The notes beneath the pieces are model-generated. The model was given only the letters and a program-made list of their open reading frames with translations. It made no database searches and had not been told where the DNA came from. From assembly GCA_910586725.1 (NCBI GenBank), contig CAJUJL010000008.1, positions 1-64,000 of the forward strand: a stretch of 64,000 nucleotides of DNA, in the 5' to 3' direction. A program made the position numbers and the translations under genes. This stretch comes from an uncultured Lachnospiraceae bacterium (lineage in GTDB: Bacteria > Bacillota > Clostridia > Lachnospirales > Lachnospiraceae). This document shows, piece after piece, positions 23,496 through 32,672 of the stretch. Every line of letters begins with the position of its first letter. Position 1 is the first letter of the stretch.

Positions 23496-24202
23496 AAAGA
23501 TGGGGCGCGGCAGCGGCGGTTTCTTTTGGAATAAGCGTTTTTATCGCAGCGCTGTTTTATAATTCGCCGTGGGGCATGTGCAGCGCGCCGGTTGTGTTTT
23601 TTCTGTCAGATAAGGTTCTGGAAACAAGCCGGAGAAAAAGAGAGAAAAAACGGTTAAATTTGGAGTTTAAAGATTATATGTATGCGGTCAGCGGTCTGCT
23701 TGCAGCCGGAAACTCCGTAGAGAGAGCATTTTTGACAGCGCTTGCGGATGTGCGTTTGTTATATGGGGAAGATTCGGTTCTGCTTAAGATGCTTGGGGGA
23801 ATGGAAAAAAGGCTTTTTGTACAGGAGCCGGTGGAACATATTTTAAAGGATTTTGCAGAAGAAAGTCAAAGTGAGGATATAGAAAATTTCGTCGAAATTT
23901 TTTGTTATGCAAAACGCGGCGGGGGAGATTTTATCCATATTATAGCGACTTCCGTCGGAAGAATATGTGACAAAATCGAAGTTTTGGAGGAAATTCATAC
24001 GGTCATGGCCGAAAAAGCGCTGGAACAGAAGGTTATGTGCATAACGCCCCTTGGCATTCTGCTGTTTTTCAAGGTGACGTCGCCGGAATTTATCGGGAGG
24101 CTGTATGGAAATTTGTTTGGCGTTTGCATTATGACGGCTGCGCTGCTGCTCTATGGACTGGCATTTTTTCTGGGAATGAAAATTGTGGAGGTAGAAATTT
24201 AG
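23432..24202 (+). CDS. tadB: Tad pilus inner-membrane protein TadB
   Basis: This 256-aa protein has a basic N terminus, a paired membrane span (about residues 22-62), a cytosolic T2SSF-type helical domain (about 85-200; FKDYMYAVSGLLAAGNSVERAF) and two C-terminal spans. TadB and TadC form the membrane platform on which CpaF acts. The ATG at 23432 follows AAAGGGAAG. An alternative ATG at 23468 would remove the overlap with cpaF. Confidence 0.85.
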   Translation: MGKNRRASAQRKMDSSRISKLKRWGAAAAVSFGISVFIAALFYNSPWGMCSAPVVFFLSDKVLETSRRKREKKRLNLEFKDYMYAVSGLLAAGNSVERAFLTALADVRLLYGEDSVLLKMLGGMEKRLFVQEPVEHILKDFAEESQSEDIENFVEIFCYAKRGGGDFIHIIATSVGRICDKIEVLEEIHTVMAEKALEQKVMCITPLGILLFFKVTSPEFIGRLYGNLFGVCIMTAALLLYGLAFFLGMKIVEVEI

Positions 24203-24204
24203 CA

Positions 24205-25488
24205 ATGATTTTATGTGGCATACTATGCGTCATTTTGTTTGCGGGCATGATTTTGCTGCGCAGACAGGTTTTTTGGGAAAGGGTTCGAAGTCCGTGTTAT
24301 ATATTTTGGGCCTTTAGCTTTATGGGATTTTTGGCGGCAGCTTCAGGAAATGGAGAAGCGGACGCAATTGCATCGGGACAGGTGGCAAGAAATGATCCGG
24401 GAGATGGGATGCTTGAGACGGAAGCATATGTTTATCTGCACGAAGAAGAGACTGAGTATCCGGTTACGATTGCGATTCCGGAGAGAAAGTTCCAAAAGGA
24501 AGAGGAACAGAAACTGCTTGCAGAGGCGGAAGAAGAAATGAAAGCTTCTTTTTGCGGAGAAAATCCGTCGCTTGACCGGATTTCATCAAATCCCAGGGTT
24601 TTGGAAAGCTACCGGGACGGGAAAGTATCAGCGGAATGGATGTTTTCCGAAACGGATATTATTTCAATGGAAGGAGAAATCTTCTGGGAAGAAATGACGA
24701 AGGAAAGGCAAAAAGTCAAGGCGTTTGTTGAGTTCAAATGCGGCGGCAGCGAAGCGTTTCACGAATTTTCGTTTTGGATTGTTTCAAAAGAGAAAAGCAA
24801 AAGAGAAAAGACGGTTTCAAAAATTAAAGAGCAGATTGCAATGCAGGATGAAACAGAAAAGGTTGTCAGGCTGCCGGATTCTGTTGCCGGACAGAAAATA
24901 ACATGGAGAGGGGCAGAGGCCACACAGGAGCTGGAAATTTTAGGATTGGGAGCAATCGCGTCTTTTGCCGCTTTTTATACCGCAAAAGAACAAAAGGAAA
25001 AACAGAAGCAAAAAAGGAAGCGAAACCTGCTTTTGTCCTATCCGGAATTTGTCAGCAAGCTTTCTCTGCTTTTGGGGGCCGGCATGACAATATCCGGCGC
25101 GCTTAGGAAAATGAATCAGATGTATCAGAAAAAGCAGGAAACCGGCGGGCGAAAAGAAGAAGTCTATGAGGAATTGCACCGTATGGTTTGTGAGATGGAC
25201 AACGGAATGGGAGAATTCAGGGCCTATCAGGATTTTTCGGAGCGGTGTGATCTGCAGCCGTACCGCAAGCTCGTATCGCTTCTGACCGCGGGACAAAAGG
25301 CCGGAAGCCGCAAGTTGATGGAGAAATTAAACGAAGAAGCGGACAGGGTATTTCTGGAGCGGAAAAATGCGGCGCGCAGACTTGGCGAGGAAGCGGGAAC
25401 AAAAATGCTGTTTCCGATGATGCTGCTGTTAGTAATCGTGATGGCAATTGTGATTGTGCCCGCATTTTTATCCATTTATGGAACATAG
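24205..25488 (+). CDS. Tad pilus inner-membrane protein TadC-like
   Basis: This 427-aa protein has two N-terminal membrane spans, a long extracytoplasmic, charged region (about 50-260) unusual for TadC, a membrane span near 250-265, and a T2SSF-type domain (LLSYPEFVSKLSLLLGAGMTISGALRKM) ending in a C-terminal span (about 405-425). The T2SSF domain pairs it with TadB. The insertion of an external domain ahead of the platform domain is common in clostridial Tad loci. The start at 24205 is three bases after the TadB stop. Confidence 0.8.
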   Translation: MILCGILCVILFAGMILLRRQVFWERVRSPCYIFWAFSFMGFLAAASGNGEADAIASGQVARNDPGDGMLETEAYVYLHEEETEYPVTIAIPERKFQKEEEQKLLAEAEEEMKASFCGENPSLDRISSNPRVLESYRDGKVSAEWMFSETDIISMEGEIFWEEMTKERQKVKAFVEFKCGGSEAFHEFSFWIVSKEKSKREKTVSKIKEQIAMQDETEKVVRLPDSVAGQKITWRGAEATQELEILGLGAIASFAAFYTAKEQKEKQKQKRKRNLLLSYPEFVSKLSLLLGAGMTISGALRKMNQMYQKKQETGGRKEEVYEELHRMVCEMDNGMGEFRAYQDFSERCDLQPYRKLVSLLTAGQKAGSRKLMEKLNEEADRVFLERKNAARRLGEEAGTKMLFPMMLLLVIVMAIVIVPAFLSIYGT

Positions 25489-25513
25489 AAAAAGAACAGG
25501 AGGAAACAGAAAA

Positions 25514-25684
25514 ATGAGAACATGGGAAGAATTTTTAAAGGAAGAAAATGCAAACGGGGTTGTAGAAGTAATATTGATCCTTGTTGTTTTGATTGGAGCG
25601 GTCGTGATTTTCAGAAAACAGCTTCAGTCGTTGGTGCAGGAATTGATGAATTCCGTGGAAAAGAAAGCAAAAGCAGTGCAATGA
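25514..25684 (+). CDS. Flp1-like pilin subunit
   Basis: This 56-aa prepilin has a short charged leader (MRTWEEFLKEENANG) followed by VVEVILILVVLIGAVVIFR and a charged tail. This is the layout of the Flp1-like (flagellin Flp1-like) pilins. The conserved Glu of the mature N terminus is in VVEVIL. SD AGGAGGAAAC precedes the start at 25514. It overlaps the next gene by ATGA and is probably cleaved by one of the two A24 peptidases of this operon. Confidence 0.88.
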   Translation: MRTWEEFLKEENANGVVEVILILVVLIGAVVIFRKQLQSLVQELMNSVEKKAKAVQ

Positions 25685-27189
25685 CGGCAAACAAAAGACA
25701 AAAAGCGGAGGCGTCCGTTACGGTTCCCTTATGCATCGCGCTGACCATCCTGGCAGTATTTATCCTGGGGCTTGTGGAAGCGGCAAGATATTATGGACTG
25801 AAAGAAAACGCAAAAGATGTTACAAATTTGGCCGTAGAGTCGTTGTTTGCTGGCTATCAGCCGTTTTTGCTAAAAGAGTACCGGATGTTTTTTCTGGACG
25901 GCGGTTTTGGTTTGGACCGGCTGAACCTTGAGGCGGCCGAAGATGAGATGGAAATGCTGCTTTATGAAAATCTGATTGCCGCAAAAGAAAAGGACGGGAT
26001 GTTTCTGTACCACATGAGTACGGCAGATGCAGAAGTGACCGAATACCGGCTGGCTACCGACGATAACGGTAAGGTATTTGAAGCGCATGCCGCAAACGTC
26101 ATGAAACGGGAAATTGGAAAGCGCGCCGCAAAAGAAATCCTGGAGAAAATCCGGGGGATTCAGGACAAAGATTCTCTGGATCCGGAGGAAGCAATCAAAA
26201 ATGCCGATCAAACATTGCAGGAGTGGAAAGCGCAGACAGAAAAAGAAGGGGACGCCGCAAAAGCACAGACAGAGGAAGTAAAAGAGCAAAAAGAAACTAC
26301 TGCGCCAAGTCAGGAAGTATTAGAAAATCCGATGGATACCATCAAAACAGTGCGCAAAAACGGAGTTCTGGCTCTTGTGCTTCCTCCTGAAAAAACCGTT
26401 TCCGCGAAAACCGTTTCTGTGGATCAGTGTCTGATGAAAAGAAAACTGCAAAAAGGGAATTTTCATCCGCAGACAGACGTTTCATGGTATGACAGGATTT
26501 TAATGCAGGAATTTATCAAGCAGTTTGCGGGGAACGCGCTTCATCCTTCCGAAAACGGCGCGCTTTCCTATGGCGTGGAATACGTAGTCGCAGGAAAAGA
26601 CAGTGACGAGAAAAATTTAAAAAAAATCGTAAACATGCTGCTGCTTTTGCGGGAATCCATCAATTTTTTGTACCTGCAGACGGATGGAGCAAAGAAAGCG
26701 GAGGCTTTGGCAGCGGCAACAGCAATTGCGGGGGCCTCTGCAAATCCTCTGGTCATAACGGCGGTCAAACAGGGGATTTTAGCCGCATGGGCGTATATAG
26801 AAAGCATCTGCGATGTAAAAGCCCTGCTTTCCGGTGGTAAAATCCCTCTGGTAAAAAAAGCCGGAAACTGGCAGACACAGTTATCCAATCTGGCCGGCGG
26901 CACGGGAATGGATTACAAAGGAGAGTCAAGCGGACTGTCTTATGAAACGTATCTGGATGTTTTTTTGTATGCAAAAACAGTAAAACAGGCTGCGTACCGC
27001 ACGATGGATTTGATGGAGTGGAATACGCGAAATGAAGACGGATACGAGAATTGCAGAATGGACCGTATGATTACGGGCATGAAAATAACAGGAGAGTATA
27101 ATGCGGACGCGGTGTTTTCAGGAATATTTGGCAAAGAATATGACTTTAACTTCCATTTTTTGGAACGGGCGGAGTATGTATATCAGTAA
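25681..27189 (+). CDS. DUF5702-like Tad-associated protein (large pseudopilin)
   Basis: This 502-aa protein begins with an N-terminal prepilin-like segment (residues 8-38: EASVTVPLCIALTILAVFIL) and continues as a large extracytoplasmic domain. It has a Glu/Lys/Gln-rich low-complexity stretch at about 170-220 and an alanine-rich helix at about 335-365. The layout matches DUF5702 proteins found in clostridial Tad loci, thought to be minor pilus or pilus-base components. The start ATG overlaps the pilin stop (ATGA), so translation is coupled. Confidence 0.75.
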   Translation: MTANKRQKAEASVTVPLCIALTILAVFILGLVEAARYYGLKENAKDVTNLAVESLFAGYQPFLLKEYRMFFLDGGFGLDRLNLEAAEDEMEMLLYENLIAAKEKDGMFLYHMSTADAEVTEYRLATDDNGKVFEAHAANVMKREIGKRAAKEILEKIRGIQDKDSLDPEEAIKNADQTLQEWKAQTEKEGDAAKAQTEEVKEQKETTAPSQEVLENPMDTIKTVRKNGVLALVLPPEKTVSAKTVSVDQCLMKRKLQKGNFHPQTDVSWYDRILMQEFIKQFAGNALHPSENGALSYGVEYVVAGKDSDEKNLKKIVNMLLLLRESINFLYLQTDGAKKAEALAAATAIAGASANPLVITAVKQGILAAWAYIESICDVKALLSGGKIPLVKKAGNWQTQLSNLAGGTGMDYKGESSGLSYETYLDVFLYAKTVKQAAYRTMDLMEWNTRNEDGYENCRMDRMITGMKITGEYNADAVFSGIFGKEYDFNFHFLERAEYVYQ

Positions 27190-27222
27190 TCAGGCGAAAT
27201 ACGAATACAAGGGGGTGTCTCT

Positions 27223-28047
27223 TTGCAAAGTAAAAAAATCTCTCTACCTGTAAAATGCAAAGTGTTTTCAAAACAAATTGATAAAGAGGCGCCTCTTTGT
27301 ATTCGTATGGAAGCCTCTTATATGGCGGAGACAGCGGTGGCAATCCCCTTTTTTGCCGGGTTTATGGCATTATTGTTGTTTTTCTTTCAGGTTTTGATGA
27401 TACAGCAGGAAGTCGGCAATGCGCTGTATATCGCGGGAAGAGAGCTGTCGGTAATGGAGAGCCGCGAAAACAAAGGGTCGGATGTAAGCGTTTTGGCTGC
27501 TAAGGCCCTGCTGATGAGACATATGCCGAAAGAATCGGTAGCTGAAACATTTGTCAGAGGCGGGAAATTTGGCATATCGCTTGGCAAATCCGATTTATCC
27601 GGCGATTATATCCGCTTGCAGGCAGATTACGGGATACCCATTCCTTTTGGCTTATTCGGCAGACAGGAAATTAAGGTTACTCAGAAATTAAAGCTGCGTA
27701 AGTGGACAGGCAGCACGGGCGCAGATGGGAAAGAGGAGATGGTATACATTACGCCGACAGGCAGCGTATATCACAAAAAGAAGGATTGCAGCTACTTAAG
27801 GCCATCTGTTAAAACGGCGCAGTCAAACAGGATTTCGGATTTGAGAAATGCGGATGGCGGCAAATATTATTCCTGCCCGAAATGTATAAAACAGAAAAAT
27901 GAGAATAACATAACAGTGTTTATTACAGAATATGGAAACCGTTACCACGGCAAAAGGGACTGCAGTAAATTAAAACGTACGGTGTTTACGGTTCCGATTT
28001 CTGAGATTGGTGACAGAAGAACGTGCAGTAAATGCGGAGGGGAGTAA
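27223..28047 (+). CDS. TadE-like pseudopilin with two C-terminal Cys/His repeats
   Basis: This 274-aa protein has a basic N-terminal leader and a prepilin segment (ASYMAETAVAIPFFAGFMAL, about residues 28-50), followed by an extracytoplasmic body to about residue 175. The last 95 residues contain two copies of a short module: Tyr-His-x-Lys-x-Asp-Cys-Ser followed 25-35 residues later by CxxC (CPKC, CSKC). These look like small metal-binding knuckles and are not part of canonical TadE. The start is TTG at 27223 behind AAGGGGGTG. It is followed three bases later by the second prepilin peptidase. Confidence 0.75.
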   Translation: MQSKKISLPVKCKVFSKQIDKEAPLCIRMEASYMAETAVAIPFFAGFMALLLFFFQVLMIQQEVGNALYIAGRELSVMESRENKGSDVSVLAAKALLMRHMPKESVAETFVRGGKFGISLGKSDLSGDYIRLQADYGIPIPFGLFGRQEIKVTQKLKLRKWTGSTGADGKEEMVYITPTGSVYHKKKDCSYLRPSVKTAQSNRISDLRNADGGKYYSCPKCIKQKNENNITVFITEYGNRYHGKRDCSKLKRTVFTVPISEIGDRRTCSKCGGE

Positions 28048-28050
28048 TTT

Positions 28051-28479
28051 ATGATACAATCGTGTGTTTTACTTGGAACATTGGGGCTGCACAGCATTGA
28101 AGATATAAGGCAGAAAAAAATTACGGTGAATCTTACGTTGATTTCCGCAATTTTAGGAGTTTTACTTCATTTGCTGTTTCAGAATCAAAGTATTTTTATG
28201 ATGCTGACAGGCATGCTTTCGGGAGCGGCGGTACTTGCGGCTGCCTGCCTGACAAAAGGTAAAATCGGCATCGGAGACGGCATGGTGTTTATGCTGACCG
28301 GGTTATATCTGGGACTCAAAGAAAATCTTCTGCTGATGTTGATTTCTTTTTCGGCGGCGGGCCTTTGGGCGTTATTTCTGATTACGGTCCGGCATTGTAA
28401 AAAGACTGAAAGAATTCCGCTTGTTCCGTTTTTATTTTTTGGATACAGTCTGATGATTTTTTGTGAGGTGTGTATATGA
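28051..28479 (+). CDS. A24 prepilin peptidase (second copy)
   Basis: This 142-aa membrane protein has catalytic aspartates in SIEDIRQKKI (about residue 17) and in GIGDGMVFML (about 75). The GxGD motif is intact, although the Lys usually following it is replaced. About five membrane spans are present. Two half-size peptidases in a single operon suggest division of labour between the Flp1 pilin and the TadE-like pseudopilins. It overlaps the next gene by four bases. Confidence 0.85.
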   Translation: MIQSCVLLGTLGLHSIEDIRQKKITVNLTLISAILGVLLHLLFQNQSIFMMLTGMLSGAAVLAAACLTKGKIGIGDGMVFMLTGLYLGLKENLLLMLISFSAAGLWALFLITVRHCKKTERIPLVPFLFFGYSLMIFCEVCI

Positions 28480-28682
28480 GGCAGGAAGCGTCTTTTACCG
28501 TAGAATTGGCTATATTATTGCCTGTAGTGATGTTTGTGCTGTTTGCGCCGTTACATATGGGCTATAGAATGTATGAACAGACAAAGCAAAAATCGGTAAG
28601 TGCATGGGAGGGTGCATTTTGCGCGGAAGAGAAAGTAAGGAAAATCCGGTTTGTGGAAAACGTTTGGGAGGGATTAAAATGA
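28476..28682 (+). CDS. Small TadE-like pseudopilin
   Basis: This 68-aa protein starts with a short leader MRQEASF and the prepilin segment TVELAILLPVVMFVLFAPLH with the conserved Glu. A short charged tail follows. The start at 28476 follows TGAGGTG; it overlaps both its upstream and downstream genes by four bases (ATGA), so the whole end of the operon is translationally coupled. Confidence 0.75.
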   Translation: MRQEASFTVELAILLPVVMFVLFAPLHMGYRMYEQTKQKSVSAWEGAFCAEEKVRKIRFVENVWEGLK

Positions 28683-29761
28683 CAGAGTACAGAAGGTATC
28701 AGGGGAAGAGCTATATGGTCGTAAGCGATGACAAGGCTGCGCATGGATACGAATACGCAATGCTGACAAAAAATAAGATGAAAGGGCTGCTTCCGGTCAA
28801 AATCTCCAATGCCGACGCGTATACGCAGTACTGGTATGACATCAGCGGCAGACAGACTCTGGAGGATCGTATGAAAATCAGAAAGGGAGGGAGCGGTTTG
28901 CTGAAAAAACTGATGGCAGCGCTGGCGGAGACCCTGGATGAGGCAAGTGAATTTCTTCTTTGTGAAGACGGGATTTGTCTGTCTGCGGAGCAAATTTTTA
29001 TTGATACAAATGAAACACAGGTCTTGTTTTGTTACAGGCCGTTTCAAAAGGAGCCGTTTGCGGAGGCATTGGGCAGTTTTATGGAATATTTTATTTCTCA
29101 TATGCAGCATGATAACAGAGCGGATACGCAGAAATGTTATGCGGTATACGAAAAGTGTCAGCAAAAAAATATCACAATAGACGAATTGCTCCAGATTCTT
29201 TTTGAAGAAGAAAAGGAGGAATATTTCGAAAAAGAAGAAGAGCCGGAAATGAAGCCGGTGAAACATGAAGCAAAAGAAAAATGCCATCTGCAAAGACCGC
29301 AGTACAGGAAATTGCTTGCATGTCTGCCCGGCAGACCTGATTGGAGCAGAAACCGTACTTTGTTTGGAAAAAAATCTGTTTCAGGTGAATCGTATGCGTT
29401 TGAACCCGAAGAGGGTCCGACGGAACAGTCGAATCCAACCGTACTGCTTGGAAGCGAGGTCAAAGAGATTATAGGAGAGTTTCGATATGAGGGAGAGGCG
29501 GAGCAATCCAATCTGAAAGTGACGTCTGCGATGTTTTTGATTGGCAGCCAGAGGGATGAAGCGGACGGGATTATTTTGGACGATACCGTGAGCCGGATTC
29601 ATGCGAGAATTACGAGGGAGGGAGACGGTTATTATTTAGAGGATATGAATTCCACCAATGGAACATATCGGAACGGAGAGGCGCTAAATTATAAGGAAAA
29701 AGTAAAATTGGAAAAAAACGACAGGATTTCTTTTGCGAAGCAGCAGTACCGCTTTGTGTAA
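28679..29761 (+). CDS. DUF6382-like protein with C-terminal FHA domain
   Basis: This 360-aa cytosolic protein has an N-terminal domain of about 180 residues that resembles DUF6382 of clostridial Tad loci, and an acidic linker. The FHA domain spans about 270-355, with SRIHARI and EDMNSTNGTYRNG, the phosphothreonine-binding residues. FHA domains dock phosphorylated partners, so pilus assembly may respond to a Ser/Thr kinase that is not in this window. It is the last gene of the operon, overlapping its predecessor by ATGA. Confidence 0.85.
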   Translation: MTEYRRYQGKSYMVVSDDKAAHGYEYAMLTKNKMKGLLPVKISNADAYTQYWYDISGRQTLEDRMKIRKGGSGLLKKLMAALAETLDEASEFLLCEDGICLSAEQIFIDTNETQVLFCYRPFQKEPFAEALGSFMEYFISHMQHDNRADTQKCYAVYEKCQQKNITIDELLQILFEEEKEEYFEKEEEPEMKPVKHEAKEKCHLQRPQYRKLLACLPGRPDWSRNRTLFGKKSVSGESYAFEPEEGPTEQSNPTVLLGSEVKEIIGEFRYEGEAEQSNLKVTSAMFLIGSQRDEADGIILDDTVSRIHARITREGDGYYLEDMNSTNGTYRNGEALNYKEKVKLEKNDRISFAKQQYRFV

Positions 29762-29766
29762 ATAAC

Positions 29767-29794
29767 TTGAAAAAATCTTTATAACGCTTATAAT
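29767..29794 (+). promoter_or_regulatory. Promoter of the rhomboid / flavodoxin genes
   Basis: TTGAAA (29767-29772), a 16-base spacer and TATAAT (29789-29794) lie just after the pilus operon stop and 29 bases before the rhomboid start. Confidence 0.65.
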
Positions 29795-29822
29795 AGAATG
29801 CAAAAAGAAACAGGGGTATTTC

Positions 29823-30503
29823 ATGAAACAAAATTTTTGGACCAAAATACCGATTGTAACGACAGTTCTGGTGGGATTCAATATATGCGTATGGATTTTT
29901 TTGGAAGCGACGGGGGATTCAAATGATACGTTGTTCATGGTGGAACATGGAGCGTCATTTTTGCCGTATATCGTTTATGAGGGAGAGTGGTGGAGGCTTT
30001 TTACCAGCATGTTTTTCCATTTTGGCTCCGAGCATTTGTGCAACAATATGCTGATGTTAGGCCTTATGGGCCCAAGGCTGGAACATGTTTTAGGGAGCGT
30101 CCGTTTTGGCATTTTATATGTTTTGTCCGGTTTGTCCGGCAGCCTGCTTTCACTGTATCAGGAAATGCGCGCAGAAGAATTTGCTGTTTCCGCGGGCGCT
30201 TCGGGGGCGGTGTTTGGAGTCGTAGGAGGTCTGCTTGCCTGGGCTCTCCTGAACAAAGGAAAGGTAGAGGGGCTTACGACCAGAGGGCTGCTCATGATGG
30301 CGGCGCTTAGCCTTTATTATGGATTTTCTACGGCAGGAGTAGATAATTGGGGGCATATCGGAGGGATTTTGGGAGGTTTTCTGCTGGGCGTCATTTTTGC
30401 AGTCTTTTCAAAAATCATTGATTTTGGGAAAGGAAAACAATATACTAAAGATGTAGAATCGCAGACACAAAATTCTTTGGATGGAGGCAATCATGAAGAT
30501 TAA
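29823..30503 (+). CDS. Rhomboid family intramembrane serine protease
   Basis: This 226-aa protein has six to seven hydrophobic spans. The catalytic Ser is in SAGASGAVFGVVG (about residue 128), and the catalytic His is in WGHIGGILGGF (about 178). HFGSEHLCNNMLMLG is the family's L1-TM2 signature. Rhomboids cleave membrane-spanning substrates within the bilayer. The start at 29823 follows AGGGGTATTTC. It overlaps the next gene by 11 bases. Confidence 0.92.
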   Translation: MKQNFWTKIPIVTTVLVGFNICVWIFLEATGDSNDTLFMVEHGASFLPYIVYEGEWWRLFTSMFFHFGSEHLCNNMLMLGLMGPRLEHVLGSVRFGILYVLSGLSGSLLSLYQEMRAEEFAVSAGASGAVFGVVGGLLAWALLNKGKVEGLTTRGLLMMAALSLYYGFSTAGVDNWGHIGGILGGFLLGVIFAVFSKIIDFGKGKQYTKDVESQTQNSLDGGNHED

Positions 30504-31482
30504 TATATATTATGGCGGTCGGGGATTATTGGATGATCCTACCTTATATGTTTTAAACAAGATGGAAGATGTTTTAAGCGAGCTGCGCGTAACGGTAGAA
30601 AGATTTAATATATTTGAGCATAAAAATGACATTTATACATTGCCGCATACGTTTAAAGACGCGGACGGCATCATTCTTGCCACTACGGTAGAATGGCTGG
30701 GCATAGGCGGGTATATGCAGCAGTTTCTGGACGCCTGCTGGCTGTATGGAGACAAGGATCTGATGAGTTCACTTTATATGCAGCCGATCGTTATGTCTAC
30801 CACGTATGGTGAGCGTGAAGGCGCCGTAACGCTGGAGAATGCATGGGTAATTCTCGGCGGACAGCCGTGCAGCGGACTTTGCGGATATGTGGAAGATCTG
30901 GTTACGTTTGAACTGAATCAGGAATATACGCTGATTATTGAAAAGAAAGCGGAAGATTTATACCGTTCCATTTCCCAGAAAATCAAAGTTCTTCCAAGCA
31001 GCAATCAGGCGATTAAGCAGACTGTCCTGCGTACACAGTCCATGGATCTGACGCCGCAGGAGAGCGAGCAGTTATCCAAATACGTATCCGATGATACGTA
31101 TGTGAAAAAGCAGAAGGAGGACATAGAGGAGCTGGCTTCTATGTTTAAAGGCATTTTGGGGAAAGGAAACGAAGAAGAGGAGCTCTATATCAAAGAATTT
31201 AAGAGCCACTTTACGCCGGTGGAAGGCTTTCAGGCCTCTTATTTGTTTATGATAGAGGGGAGAAAACAGCCTCTGTTTTTAAATGTTATGGAAGATGAGC
31301 TGGAATGCTATTATGGAAATAAAGAGAATATCGGCGTATATGCAAAATTGAGCCCCGATGTCATGGAAAGCATTATAAAAGGCAGAATGACCTTCCAAAG
31401 GGCATTTATGACAGGGACCATGACAGCCAAAGGCAATTTTAAAACGCTTCGCATGTTAGATACGGTATTTGATTTTGGTTAA
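30493..31482 (+). CDS. Flavodoxin-like protein with C-terminal SCP2-type domain
   Basis: This 329-aa protein carries an N-terminal flavodoxin/NADPH-dependent FMN-reductase-like domain (about residues 1-165; INIYYGGRGLLDDPTL, DADGIILATTVEWLGIGG). A C-terminal domain (about 230-329) has the pattern of SCP2 sterol-carrier-like modules (GRMTFQRAFMTGTMTAKGNF). The start at 30493 follows ATGGAGGC, with the rhomboid stop just downstream. It is convergent with the histidine kinase gene and overlaps it by four bases. Substrate unknown. Confidence 0.7.
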   Translation: MKINIYYGGRGLLDDPTLYVLNKMEDVLSELRVTVERFNIFEHKNDIYTLPHTFKDADGIILATTVEWLGIGGYMQQFLDACWLYGDKDLMSSLYMQPIVMSTTYGEREGAVTLENAWVILGGQPCSGLCGYVEDLVTFELNQEYTLIIEKKAEDLYRSISQKIKVLPSSNQAIKQTVLRTQSMDLTPQESEQLSKYVSDDTYVKKQKEDIEELASMFKGILGKGNEEEELYIKEFKSHFTPVEGFQASYLFMIEGRKQPLFLNVMEDELECYYGNKENIGVYAKLSPDVMESIIKGRMTFQRAFMTGTMTAKGNFKTLRMLDTVFDFG

Positions 31483-32132
31483 ACAGTTGTTTCGATGCAT
31501 GGAAGACAAATATGGAAGGTACATCCGTCGTTTGCTCTTGATTCTACCGTGAGGCTGCCGTTGTGTGATTCAATGATTTGTCTTGCGATTAAAAGGCCCA
31601 GGCCGGTTCCGTTTGGTTTTGTTGTTTCAAACGGAGTAAAAAGGTTCGGCAGATATTCCGGCGCCATGCCGCCGCCAAAATCAATGAGATCCAGATGCAG
31701 ACGGCCGTCTTTTTGGCAGCAGTGGAATAAAAGCTCTCCGGAACCGTCCATTGCTTCAAAAGAATTTTTGATCAGGTTAAACAGTGATCGTTTGAATTTG
31801 TGAGGGTCTATGTAAATTTCCGGCAGACAGGGTGCAAGCTCCAGTTGAAAGCTGAAATTATCGGACTTAAAAAGTTTGATACAGGAATGAATCAGCTCCG
31901 GAAAAAAGATTTCCGGAGAAACTTTTTGAAGCGTAAGGTCATTGCACAGGCGTGCCGTGGACAGTTCCATCAACATGTTTTTCAGGGCGGTGATTTCCTG
32001 CATGGAATCTTGCCAGTAAGGAAAAGACTTGATTTCCGGATGCCCTTTTTCAATAAGCTGGAGAGAGCTGCTGATAAATGTGATATTATTTTTTATTTCG
32101 TGAAAGATCTTCTCGTAATCCTCGTTTGTCAT
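31479..32132 (-). CDS. Soluble sensor histidine kinase
   Basis: This 217-aa protein has no membrane span or sensor domain. The phospho-acceptor His is in FHEIKNNI (His11). ATPase boxes: NLIKNSFEAMDGSG (N box), LIDFGGGM (G1), GTGLGLLIARQI (G2). Such short cytosolic kinases feed phosphorelays, for example in sporulation control, but no response regulator is adjacent. The gene ends overlapping the flavodoxin stop. Confidence 0.85.
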   Translation of the reverse strand: MTNEDYEKIFHEIKNNITFISSSLQLIEKGHPEIKSFPYWQDSMQEITALKNMLMELSTARLCNDLTLQKVSPEIFFPELIHSCIKLFKSDNFSFQLELAPCLPEIYIDPHKFKRSLFNLIKNSFEAMDGSGELLFHCCQKDGRLHLDLIDFGGGMAPEYLPNLFTPFETTKPNGTGLGLLIARQIIESHNGSLTVESRANDGCTFHICLPCIETTV

Positions 32133-32246
32133 GCGATTGCCTCCTATTTATCCCGCCAAGAGACTTGCAACTAGTTTAGCATTGAAAAAATTGTATTTCA
32201 ATAATAATTATAGTACAAAATTCGACAGGAAAGGAAGAGGAACTGT

Positions 32247-32672
32247 ATGAAAGAAAATAATTGTATATTTTGTAAACTGGCAAATGGCGTAATTTCGACA
32301 AATACGATTTATGAGGATGAGTTGTTTCGCGTCATTCTTGATGCCGCGCCGGCCGCGAAGGGACATGCGCTGATCATTCCCAAGGAGCATTACGCGGATT
32401 TGTATGAAATTGACGGGGAAATTGCAGCGAAGGCGATGAAGCTGGCGAAAAAACTTGCCATTCATATGACAGAGACGCTGCATTGCGATGGGTTTAATTT
32501 GGTGCAGAATAATGGAGAGGTGGCAGGGCAGACCGTTTTTCATTTCCATCTTCATTTGATCCCGCGATATAAGAATATGAAAAACAGTGATATTTTGCTT
32601 TGGAATCATGAAAACTTTACGGAAGATGAGATGAAGGAGATATGTAATGAGATAGCAAAGGGGCTGCATTAA
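32247..32672 (+). CDS. HIT family nucleotide hydrolase
   Basis: This 141-aa protein has an N-terminal CIFCKLANG zinc-type motif and the histidine triad HFHLHLIPRY near residues 98-107. Enzymes of this group hydrolyse adenosine phosphoramidates and related nucleotides. The start at 32247 follows AGGAAAGGAAGAGGAAC. The last four bases overlap the convergent murG stop. Confidence 0.92.
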   Translation: MKENNCIFCKLANGVISTNTIYEDELFRVILDAAPAAKGHALIIPKEHYADLYEIDGEIAAKAMKLAKKLAIHMTETLHCDGFNLVQNNGEVAGQTVFHFHLHLIPRYKNMKNSDILLWNHENFTEDEMKEICNEIAKGLH

